This document shows positions 55,595 through 64,000 of a stretch of 64,000 nucleotides of DNA, in pieces. The stretch is from assembly GCF_963855985.1 (NCBI RefSeq), contig NC_087109.1, positions 7,708,001 through 7,772,000 of the forward strand, given 5' to 3'. Within the stretch, counting starts at the first letter, position 1, and each line of letters opens with the position of its first letter. The notes below the pieces were generated by a model, which ran no database searches, was not told the origin of the DNA, and saw nothing but the letters and a program-made list of their open reading frames with translations. This stretch comes from Ostrinia nubilalis (lineage: Eukaryota; Arthropoda; Insecta; Lepidoptera; Crambidae). The translations under genes and the position numbers were made by a program.

Positions 55595-57066
55595 GGGGAG
55601 ACCGGGTAAAATAGTACCACGGGTCAATAGTACCATCGGCGATATTTCTTCATACAAGCGACGTTAGATTGTGTGCATAGCGTCAGAATATGCGCTTTTT
55701 GTGTTTCCATCCGCTCACCAGTCGGCGGCCCTTGTGCTGAGAAACGAAGGTGTACAGGAAGGATTTTTGTTTTTTGCCCAGCCGCAGTAAGTTTTTATGT
55801 CAAATATATGAGCCCATAAGTTGCCTAATATGCTATTTGTTACCAAAGTATTGTTGTCAATAGTTTATCCAGGCTCTAAACTTTCTATCGACAGCGAATT
55901 ATTGGCATTCACTGTGAAAATGACTGAATTTTAGGTGAAGTTCTCTTGACTACCTACTTGGAACAATTGTACCAGTCTCCATGGGGTCAATTGTAGCGGT
56001 ACAATCAACCCCGTGGTACAATTAACCCCCGGAACCTTATTATATACTTACTACATAATATTTTAAATTGGTTTTAAAGTCCCTATACTTATAATAAGAT
56101 AAGTTATTATAAAACATTCACGTGGTTATTTTACATTTTTACAATTATATTTTTACAATTACAGGCATACCTACCTACTGAAAATATAGTCTAGGCTCAT
56201 TCATAGTTGCATGCATTAAGCATTAATTAGATACATACTTAATGTGTTTTATTAAATAAGTAGATAAAAAGGTGATATAAGTACCTAAATGCCTACTCAA
56301 AATGTTTTAATATAGGTTTCTAAAACCCTTCTGAATATGTACATTTTAGCTTAATTCAGTAGGTAACTAAGTATTTGAACATTTTGTTTTAGATGCCTCG
56401 GCGTAGAGTCAAAAGTACGGATCGCGGATCAACGGATCTATTTCTTTATGAACAGGCTTATGAAAAAATCTTAAAAGGTCGAAGCAGTAGTAGGTATAAA
56501 TAATCAGGGTCAATTGTACCAGGGGTCAATTGTACCCTCATACAAAAATAGATTTTTCAGTTTTGATATTTCTATCATTGTTATTATGCTTATTGTTGTT
56601 TCAGTAGCAATATCCGAGCCAAATAGATGGCATATTATGTAGAAACAGTTAGTTTATTCGTTTTTATGGAAGAAAAGTTATTGTATTGTTTTTAAACTTA
56701 AGTGTTGATTTTTCATACTTGTTCCTAAATATTTTCGATCTCAATTAATAAAGACTGATGATTGTAGGAGATTAAGAGAACAGAATACCAATAAAGGTGA
56801 TGATTAGATAAACATAACTACCTTTAGTGCCTCATATATTATTGGTACAATTGACCCGTTGTAGGGGTCAATTGTAACATGAGACATCGTACAGTTCAAA
56901 TTCGTTTTTCATTAAGTATTCGAAATAATAGTTCAACTCTGCATGCTTAAATTTGTAGCTTAAGAGTCTAGTTTTTACAGCATCCTAACAGAATAAGTTA
57001 CATTTCATTAGATTTCTCAATATTGAACAATTTCCAAAAAATGGTACTATTGTCCCCGGTCTACCC
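55595..57066 (+). mobile_element. pogo-like (Tc1/mariner) element, internally deleted
   Basis: Terminal repeats ggggagaccgggtaaaatag and, inverted, ctattgtccccggtctaccc. TA is duplicated at 55593-55594 and 57067-57068, and removing the insert restores the SINE exactly. 'gggtcaattgtacc' and close variants occur several times inside. The short frame at 56393-56503 is the N-terminus of a pogo-type transposase, which fits the TA duplication. Confidence 0.82.
56393..56503 (+). pseudogene. N-terminus of a pogo-like transposase
   Basis: 36 codons: MPRRRVKSTDRGSTDLFLYE, QAYEKILKGRSSSRYK, stop. pogo/jerky-type transposases begin with MPR-x-basic, then RG-x-TDL…Y-x-AY…V-x-xG-x-S before a psq helix-turn-helix, and this matches. 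'attttgttttag' just before the ATG fits a splice acceptor. The helix-turn-helix, CENPB DNA-binding and DDE domains are missing, so no active product is possible. Confidence 0.7.
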
Positions 57067-57143
57067 TACCCATAGTACAAGCTTTGCTTAGTTTGGGACT
57101 AGAAGCGCAGTGTAAAATGTCCAAGGATATTTATAAAGCCTAT

Positions 57144-57255
57144 AGACTGAGTTGCACTACCCAACTTTAACGGTAACTTTAACGATAACCGGTGTTTTTT
57201 GTATGGAGTTTGAGAGATTTGTGACGTTTGTTAAAGTTAAAGTTAGTTGGTGCCT
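57144..57255. mobile_element. MITE C, copy 5, right end lost
   Basis: 'gactgagttgcactacccaa' … 'gttaaagttagttggtgc', inverted relative to copy 1. The last ~10 bases are absent next to the MITE B insertion. Confidence 0.7.
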
Positions 57256-57258
57256 TAA

Positions 57259-57374
57259 GCCCGTTTACATTATCAATCCCTAATTTTTAAGTGACCCTCT
57301 AATGAGAACAAAATGCCTGTTATGTATTACCATAGGGGTCACTTAAAAATTAGGGATTGATGGTAAAAAGGGGA
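57259..57374. mobile_element. MITE B, copy 3
   Basis: agcccgtttacattatcaat … gattgatggtaaaaaggg, with TTA on both sides (57256-57258, 57375-57377). Abuts MITE C. Confidence 0.83.
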
Positions 57375-57424
57375 TTAGATTCCCTAATGTTTATTTACCT
57401 TTATGCACCTACCTACGTTGTGAA

Positions 57425-57478
57425 AATCCTTGGGAGAGGCCTTTGTCCCGCAGTGGACGTCACTTGGCTGAACCAACG
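57425..57478 (+). mobile_element. RTE-type LINE 3' tip with GAAC-type tail
   Basis: 'aaatccttgggagaggcctt', 'tgtcccgcagtggacgtcac', ttggctgaaccaacgaac. Confidence 0.72.
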
Positions 57479-58480
57479 AACGAAAGTGACCCATCTGTTA
57501 AATAGCTCCTCGATTAGGTACATAATAAAGCGAGTTATATTACTAAAGATGGCATTACTTAAAGAAAATTTCCATTCCAAAAATAAATTCAACCCGTAGC
57601 AAAACTTCCCGGTAAGTAATGGCTATCTCAGGTATTCTTTCAAACTCATCTTAGAAATTACTGAGAAAGTTGTGCCGTGCTATTCCCAGACCACCTGGGA
57701 ACATTGTAAATTAACTTAGACTAATAACAACTGAAGATTGATTGCTATACCTGAAGGAGCTGTAGGTTTTCTTCCTTTGTTTATTTCAACACTAAGTTTA
57801 GCCCACGAATATGCCTGGTTTGGTCTGTAAAATATAAAAAAGACTGAAAATGACCTCTCTAGGAGCGTAACGGTGAAGTTTGGATGAAAATCCATAGCTA
57901 GCTTAATTAAAAAGAGAGAAAAAAATACATTAATTATTTTTAGTTGTACTTTGTATAGAAAACCACTAAAAATATTACAAATTAATACAAACAATTTCAC
58001 GCATGCCATAGCCTACTAAAATGTACGTGAAAAATAAGGTCGAAAAGTAAAATACTTTATTTTATCGAAAAATGGTTCCATTCCTTATTCGTACGACCTT
58101 AATCTGTTTTTTTTTCTATTACAAAGCGATTCCTGTATCACGCTGTTTCTGAATACTTTCGTTAAATTCCAAAAACAGTAAATAATATACTTAGCAACCT
58201 TTTTCCTTGAGTATCCGGGCGTTTACCAAGTAACACAAGCTTTACGTAAGGCGAAAATATCCTTTTGAATAAATGTAACAGACACGAGGCGAGGGCTCTT
58301 CCCGCATCGGTAGGCTTTTTGTCACGAAGTGTTGATGGAAGGTCAATATTTATGTATTCTCACGCCAGAGAGTCGGCTTTTTTAAAAATACTTGACAAAA
58401 ATACTTTCCTGATTATTCATTATCATCATTCTTTGTGATTCCCATAATGACCGGTTATTATTAGCTTCTTACTTAAATAT
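57479..58480. other. No gene recognised
   Basis: Anonymous AT-rich DNA. The 97-codon minus frame at 57716-58009 has no recognised motif. A small hairpin (aaggtcg … cgacctt) lies at 58037-58100, and near 58430 there may be a trace of an RTE end. Confidence 0.4.
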
Positions 58481-58579
58481 GCTGGTTGCAGGCCGCTACC
58501 AACCGTGCGATGTGGAAGTCATTGGGGGAGGCCTATGTTCAGCAGTGAACGTCCTATGGCTGAAATGATGATGATGATG
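58481..58579 (+). mobile_element. RTE-type LINE 3' tip with 10-bp target duplication
   Basis: 'gctggttgcaggccgctacc' … 'gctgaaatgatgatgatgat'. acttaaatat flanks both sides (58471-58480, 58580-58589). Confidence 0.88.
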
Positions 58580-58589
58580 ACTTAAATAT

Positions 58590-59780
58590 AGCTGGCAGCT
58601 ACCTAACTTGATTTGACCTGTTCTTCTCATTAAATGTTTTTCTCGAAGTGCTGGTAGAGACCAAGATAAGCCTAAGCTTTGCGTTGTTTGACGTTAAATA
58701 AGCGCCATTAGGTAGAAGATTTAAGAAGATATTTCGGTTTCTGAAACTTATTCCACGCGGCTAATGAGAGAGTAATTAACAAGGACGGCTTAGAACAAGC
58801 AATATGAATCCTCAAAACATAAACGCAAAGTATTGCAAGAATAATATCAAAAGATCAAGCTATTCGACACGCCTTGGAAGAAAATCTAATTCAACAACAG
58901 GTTGACGTGAAGCAATCCCAAAAAAGCATTTAAAACACTAATGTTAAAGAAAAATTACAATGATTTCCCAAATGAATAGTGCCAAGTTTGGAACAGTCCA
59001 GCAACACCGTGACAAACATTTCAAATATAGTTGGTTCTGCGAACTGCGTGCTAGTTTGCGACTTATTTCTTAGCCCCGTTAGCCCGTCACGTCGGATGGA
59101 TAAGTTACAGTAATGTCCTTGCCTTATAGTGCCTTATATTTGGCATCTTGGGCTTGGTCATCATCATCATCATTTAAGCCAATGGGCCTCACGAGAGAAC
59201 GAAACAATGCAAGATACCCCTTTTTTTCAAGTCACTAGGTAGGTACTTACCTACTTTAGGTCTTTACTCTGTAAGTTTAGTTTGTTTTGGCAATTTGATA
59301 ACTATAAGTAGTACCCAGTTATTAATGTTGTCTTTTCTCTCACTTATATCACACTTTAAACCGACTTTAATAGGAACGCAGTTAACTATGAACTACGTCT
59401 AATACTGTACAACATACAGTGTATGTAAATGACCATATTTAGTTAAACAAACACTGAGTCAAGATCAACTTTTTATATTTTATTTTTCCAAGGTGATAAT
59501 TTTTCAAGGACATTACAATTTAAAGCATTTAGTCTTTGTTAATCATTTTATATTTTATTCGTATATTGTTTTACCTGTCCCGTACACACTTTCACCCGCT
59601 TAAGCCCAAATTGTGCCTAAAATAATGGTACGCTCATTGAAAAAATAAAGGAGCGTTTTGTAAATGTAAAAGAAAATTTTCCCTCGTTAAATTATTCACG
59701 CCGCCTTAGGGAAAAACCGAAGGAGTATCAAGAATAAAACATAAGAACAAAATACTAATTCTTCATTCTTTTTGTTTCAG
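58590..59780. other. No gene recognised
   Basis: Anonymous DNA. (atc)n plus 'atttaagccaatgggcctca' at 59158-59195 may be a worn RTE tip. A splice-acceptor-like 'ctttttgtttcag' ends at 59780. Confidence 0.4.
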
Positions 59781-60029
59781 ATGAGATGAGAACCCAGAAG
59801 ATTATTTAAATCACTCAAATTAAATGTACGCTTGTAAAGTAAAGATTAAATAGAGATTATTGAATACATTTGACAATAATTAAAGCCAAAACATAGTATT
59901 TACAAATTGAAATAGATCAGTATTTATTTTCATATTTACAAATTTACTCACTCAGATTTCCTCAAATATTGTTAGTTTCGATTCGCAAATCGACTCATCT
60001 GTTATTTATTCGATTATAAATCGTTCAAA
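59781..60029 (+). other. Probable 5' UTR of the calbindin-32 gene
   Basis: Lies between a good acceptor (tttttgtttcag|A at 59780/59781) and the ATG at 60030. It either forms the 5' UTR part of the exon spliced to an upstream exon, or holds a local promoter. There is a 2-codon upstream ATG-AGA-TGA at 59781. No other element was seen in it. Confidence 0.4.
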
Positions 60030-60180
60030 ATGAGTTTTGATTCGAATTCGTCGGCCAAACGGCTGAACATCGAAAGAGCTACCAACTTCATGAGGCAGTT
60101 CCGAGACCCTGACTCCAGGGAGCTGAAGAAACTGTCTGCTAACCAGTTCATGGAGGTGTGGAGCCATTACGATAGAGATG
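60030..60180 (+). CDS. Cbp53E: Calbindin-32, first coding exon
   Basis: Encodes MSFDSNSSAKRLNIERATNF and continues FMRQFRDPDSRELKKLSANQ and FMEVWSHYDRDG. This matches the N-terminus of insect calbindin-32 (Drosophila Cbp53E), a six-EF-hand cytosolic calcium buffer of neurons and muscle related to vertebrate calbindin and calretinin. The conserved block RELKKLSANQFM is nearly identical to what I recall of the fly protein. Asp48-x-Asp50-Gly51 starts the first EF-hand loop. The exon stops after the first base of the Gly51 codon at GTGAGT (60181), a phase-1 intron, so translation past there is intron. No later exon is visible before 64000; five and a half EF hands lie beyond the window. The ATG is chosen by homology. 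Confidence 0.92.
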
Positions 60181-61113
60181 GTGAGTTTTTTATTTTCAAA
60201 ATACCTATCTGTTTTTATTTCATCTAGTTTTTTTGCCAGTAGGAGACATTTTGATTTAGGGAGGGCGAACCAGATTTTTAGGCAGGGTCACCCACGCTTA
60301 GGCACTTTAGTAAGAAACATAAGAAAGAACGTAGCGTAGTTGCGGCTTTCACCATAATATAAGCGTGTTTTAATTATCCCACTGCTTTCCAAGCACGCCA
60401 TCTTTTTATTTATCTAACCTACCCTTAGCTACATTTTGGTTTGATTATGATTGTTTTGTTATTTTGTATTGGTTGAAAATTCACCTTATTGTTAACTTCA
60501 TATTGTCATCGATATTCCCGCTTACTAGCTAAAGTAAAGCTATTCTTGAAGTGCTGTACCCTGACTTTTGAGAGACAATGTCATGTTCGCACTCCACTGG
60601 TCCACGAGATAACAAGGTTGCAGTCGAGCACCCTAACAAGGCCTTTGTGTGACTGACAATACACATCCATGAATATAATACACTGTGTACTTTTCGCATT
60701 ACACTGCTGAAGCTGAAGATTTCGCATGAATTCGTCATTTGAATGAGCTTTGTTAAGTGGTAACATGGACCTATAAAAAAAGGCGGACGGAACTCGCGCT
60801 ACAACAAAACTGTGACGCAAAATTTTGGCGTTTGTCTATTGTGTGAGTGAATTTAGGGATGCCATGTTAGCCAAAACATTTTACCCATTTATTATAAGAA
60901 AAACATAGATCGGCAGATGTTACTTGGAAATGTAGACCGAATTATTCCGTGCCATTTTAAAAGGATGAAAGGTGAATGCGTTGAGGTAGGCGCGAAATTT
61001 TCAATGTTCAAATTTTCTTACATTGTTTGCAATGCAAGTCAGTGTGTCAGGGTATGTACATACATAATGTTGATCAAAAATAATTCACGCAGTTACAAAT
61101 TACGAATCTTGTG
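60181..61113. other. Intron 1 of calbindin-32, first part
   Basis: Begins with the donor GTGAGT. The three 69-79-codon frames on either strand show no motif. No element recognised. Confidence 0.6.
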
Positions 61114-61115
61114 TA

Positions 61116-61589
61116 CAGTCACGGAATGAAAAGGTTCGTCAGTTTTCAAATTGATTCCTTCAACGAATCGCGAGCACATATTACCTTTTGAAACTATGTT
61201 ACAGAATAATCTCGAGTTAGAGAAAATAATCTTTAACTGTTCGTCAGTAAAGTTCAAAATTATTCAGATCAAAGTTGTTTGACGATTATCTTGTCAAGAA
61301 GATTATTATGATTGATAAACTAAAACCTTCTTATTGGTTCAACCTGCCATTATTATTTCTATTAAATAAAAAAACTATTGTCAATTGGTCAATGTCATCA
61401 TTGCATTGCACTGATGGGATAGAAAAATAAACAAGCAAAACCTTATTCGTTAGCAAACGTCATATTTATTTAAATGTTAGCAGCACTGTTTCTTGCACTG
61501 TTATGTTGGCAGGTTTGACTCTTACAGTACCTATTATAGTGCAAGCGAAAACCGACACTAAGGTGACGAACCTTTTCATTCCGCGACTG
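61116..61589. mobile_element. Mariner-type MITE
   Basis: cagtcacggaatgaaaaggt, tcgtca and its inverse ending ccttttcattccgcgactg, with TA on both sides (61114-61115, 61590-61591). 474 bp, non-coding. CAGTC-type ends and TA duplication are typical of Tc1/mariner. Confidence 0.82.
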
Positions 61590-61591
61590 TA

Positions 61592-64000
61592 CATTATAAT
61601 CATAATCTTATGCATCATCAATATATTATTATTATCTCTGATAGATTTTTTTTAACATACAACCTGACACTGACTTGCAATCAATGTAAGAAAATTTGAA
61701 TTTCGCAGTTCCACATTTTTGGGAAGGATCAAATTTGCCTATGAAAATATATCCCATTAAAACACAATTAGTTATTAAGATAAATTATTTTATTTCCATA
61801 TGCGTAATAAATAACTAAAAAGTCCTAAAATTATTATTAATTTCCCATATTTCGAGTAATTCTCCCACGTAAATAACTGAGAACACTGGTCTTTGACTTA
61901 TTATTTTTTCGAGTGAATGACGTTTGATTTCAACTAATTTCAATATTTTAATGTCGGGAAATAAGTGATTGGATTATTATTTTGCCTGTGAAATGTGATT
62001 CCTTAATTTTTGTTTGTTCGAACAGAACGGTTTTTACGCAATTTCATCACACAAGACATGTCGTATTCGTATTGTTTTTTTGCTGCTTAAATGTGTCAAC
62101 TGTGTGAAGTTTGCACTCGAAGTGGTGTATCAGGGTGTGAATGTGTGCGTGCCGGCCTGTACGTACAGGCAAGCTGGTGTATCCTAATGTCACAGTATTT
62201 TGTTGATGAGAATCCGTCCGACTTTTTTTATAGGTCCATGAGTGGTAAATGAATTTTGTGCAAATTCGTCTGTAGAAACAAAATTTTCGAGATCCAAATC
62301 CTTTCAAGTATAAAATCATCAACTATTTTATGTCTTTAATTTAAATTATTGGGTTCATCTGAACTTTTTTGTAAACATCTGTTTACAAAAAAGTATTCAC
62401 AAGTTTGAGTACCTACGTAATGTATATTCATACCCATAAAAGTCACAAAAGTTTTTCAAATTAAGCTATTATAAGCGCTTATAAGTACGTCAAAGCTTTA
62501 CTTAGTTATGATCTAGGTGCGGAGGAACATGAGGTATTAAAAATAATGGTAGGTAAATATAATTTAAAAACATACCTGATGTTTGTACTAGTCATGTAAC
62601 AAAGTTATTCGTTTTTGGGTCAACAGATTATAACCGTAACCCGTTGAATCCTAAAACAACACTAAAATTTCATAATTAGTCGAGTAAAGTCCATAATCGC
62701 AGTAAAAAAGCAAGGTATGGTACTAAAATAATATGATTATTCTATTTTACTGTAGCGTACCTACTTAACGTTACAGTAGGTATAGTATAAAGTTCGTGTC
62801 GAAAACTAAACGTGCTATTCAGCTAAACCAATTCTGATGAATTTGGTAATATTAAACGAATATTAAACGTTAGAGACGAATATGGAAGAAAGATTTATCG
62901 CATACGAACTTTTATCACAAAAAATATAGATAGAGGTGAGATACAAACATTCATTGCACCTAGAGCCCATAATCTCAAGTTAGGTACGACAACTGATGAT
63001 ATTAATGAATAAATAGCAACAGAACAAGCAAAAACCGAAATCCACGAGCAGTATGCCTACATCTTAAAATAATTTAGGCATAAACATACAAAATAACCGT
63101 CAAAAGCTTTCAATTCACTCAAAATAATAAGAGGGACCGAAACTCGAATTTCACACAATCAAGTTAGTACATCAAGCGCCTTCACTCTTCGCAGACGGAA
63201 TTGGGAAAATGTCTTCGAGTAGGGACACCATCTTTTTATTGTTAAATGGATTTAACCATTTTGACAAGCATTTGAATAACTCAGACGATTGTTAGTTAAT
63301 GCCCGGTTGAAATGAGATTTTAAGCCTAAACGTGCTCATCTTCTGCTTATGTATGAACTTGATATGAAGAAACCAAGCATAAAAGCTGTGCTTTGGTGGT
63401 GGATCACTAGAGTTAACCCGTTTACTGTCCAAAAACAAATTACAATAGTATCAGTAGCGTAAAACGTTTGCGTCCTTTCTTTTATACATGTATGTCTCTT
63501 GGAAACCATGTGCTGACCGATGCTGTTTCGAAACGGTGTCAATTTAGGTATAATTAATTGTCTTAAAAAATTGTTCCTTCGAATTAGCAATTATGTAGGT
63601 AAACAAAAATCAAAATATTATACCTAGGTACCTACTTCTTTCATATTCCGTGCACTATTTACAGTGACAGCAGTAAAGCCTGCGATTGCAGAAAACAACG
63701 AAATATTGAACCTTTGACATATCCAGAAGTCTCGAACACCCCAAACTAGTGGTAACCCTACCCTCACTCCGGGAGCACTCTGCCTAATTTCCAGACTTTC
63801 CGCCGCTTCGGAAGCTCTCACCACGTGTCTGCACAAGAGCTTTTAATTACAATTTCGTTTCGGGGCTAAATTATCGATTCACAACTATTTTTAGAACTAT
63901 AGTCGGCGCTGAAAGACTTCAGTGCTTTTTTAAACCTAGCTAAATAATACAACGAAGTTTAAATGGCTTTAGTAAATTGAATGAACTGGTTTTTCAGTCT
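61592..64000. other. Intron 1 of calbindin-32, continued
   Basis: No exon recognised. Minor structures: a 16-bp perfect palindrome gcctgtacgtacaggc (62155-62170) and a hairpin with 15-bp arms and a 2-base loop (62363-62394). The minus-strand frames at 62047-62322, 63336-63590 and 63624-63836 have no family features. Confidence 0.55.

Larger units (their letters stand above)
55405..57130 (+). mobile_element. tRNA-derived SINE split by a pogo-like insertion
   Basis: The head at 55405-55592 has a tRNA-like region with A box (tggtgtagtgg) and B box (gggttcgattccc), then 'ggactgggtgttttctatgt'. The body stops at 'ccgttgtctag', TA, where the element 55595-57066 is inserted. It resumes at 57069 with 'cccatagtacaagctttgct', tagtttgggactag. 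It is transcribed by RNA polymerase III if active. Confidence 0.82.

Noticed and set aside
60529..60820. Minus-strand frames inside the calbindin-32 intron
   Set aside because: No recognisable domain, no supporting splice or repeat evidence, and two frames overlap each other.
62047..62322. 91-codon minus frame
   Set aside because: It crosses a perfect palindrome and has no family features; treated as chance.

Overview
The window is AT-rich intronic or intergenic DNA from an insect, almost certainly a moth or butterfly. The reasons are (i) one coding exon that matches the N-terminus of the insect EF-hand protein calbindin-32 (Cbp53E), with a GT splice donor; (ii) many RTE-type retrotransposon 3' ends, tRNA-derived SINEs and 'actagc…gcccgcgacttcg' repeats of lepidopteran type; (iii) a BEL/Pao LTR retroelement. 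There are no bacterial genes, operons or CRISPR arrays.

Layout. 1-3224: RTE fragment, a small inverted-repeat element, anonymous AT-rich DNA. 3225-13395: a repeat copy split by a 9,968-bp element (3367-13334) that has 47-bp perfect terminal inverted repeats and an 8-bp target duplication. Inside it lie a young BEL/Pao element with identical LTRs (4562-7788), a 164-bp tandem duplication, several decayed coding pieces, two RTE copies and one MITE. 13396-31000: anonymous DNA with MITEs, LINE and SINE scraps, a possible promoter and non-coding first exon near 14.8 kb, a G-rich Harbinger-like element (20.6-21.1 kb) and an unrecognised pair of divergent short reading frames (28.4-28.8 kb). 31357-32479: a hAT-like element. 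34-45 kb: nested MITEs, a LINE reverse-transcriptase fragment (40269-41141), a 1.4-kb near-palindrome (43232-44627) and a 32-bp TIR element (44813-45592). 52-57 kb: a TIR element with an internal 155-bp tandem array, an element built around a recurring 12-bp phrase, and a SINE split by a pogo-like element with TA target duplication. 60030-60180: first coding exon of calbindin-32; the rest of the gene lies beyond the right edge.

The only well-supported host gene is calbindin-32. The GC-rich segment with a consensus donor at 14.9 kb could be its distant non-coding first exon, which would make most of the window one roughly 45-kb intron, but that link is untested. The nesting gives relative ages: old 'actagc' repeats and SINEs, then DNA elements inserted in them, then the BEL/Pao copy, which has had no time for its LTRs to diverge. 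The most novel object is the 9,968-bp TIR element: I cannot assign it to a superfamily, and it carries coding remnants, one resembling a widespread uncharacterised arthropod protein family.
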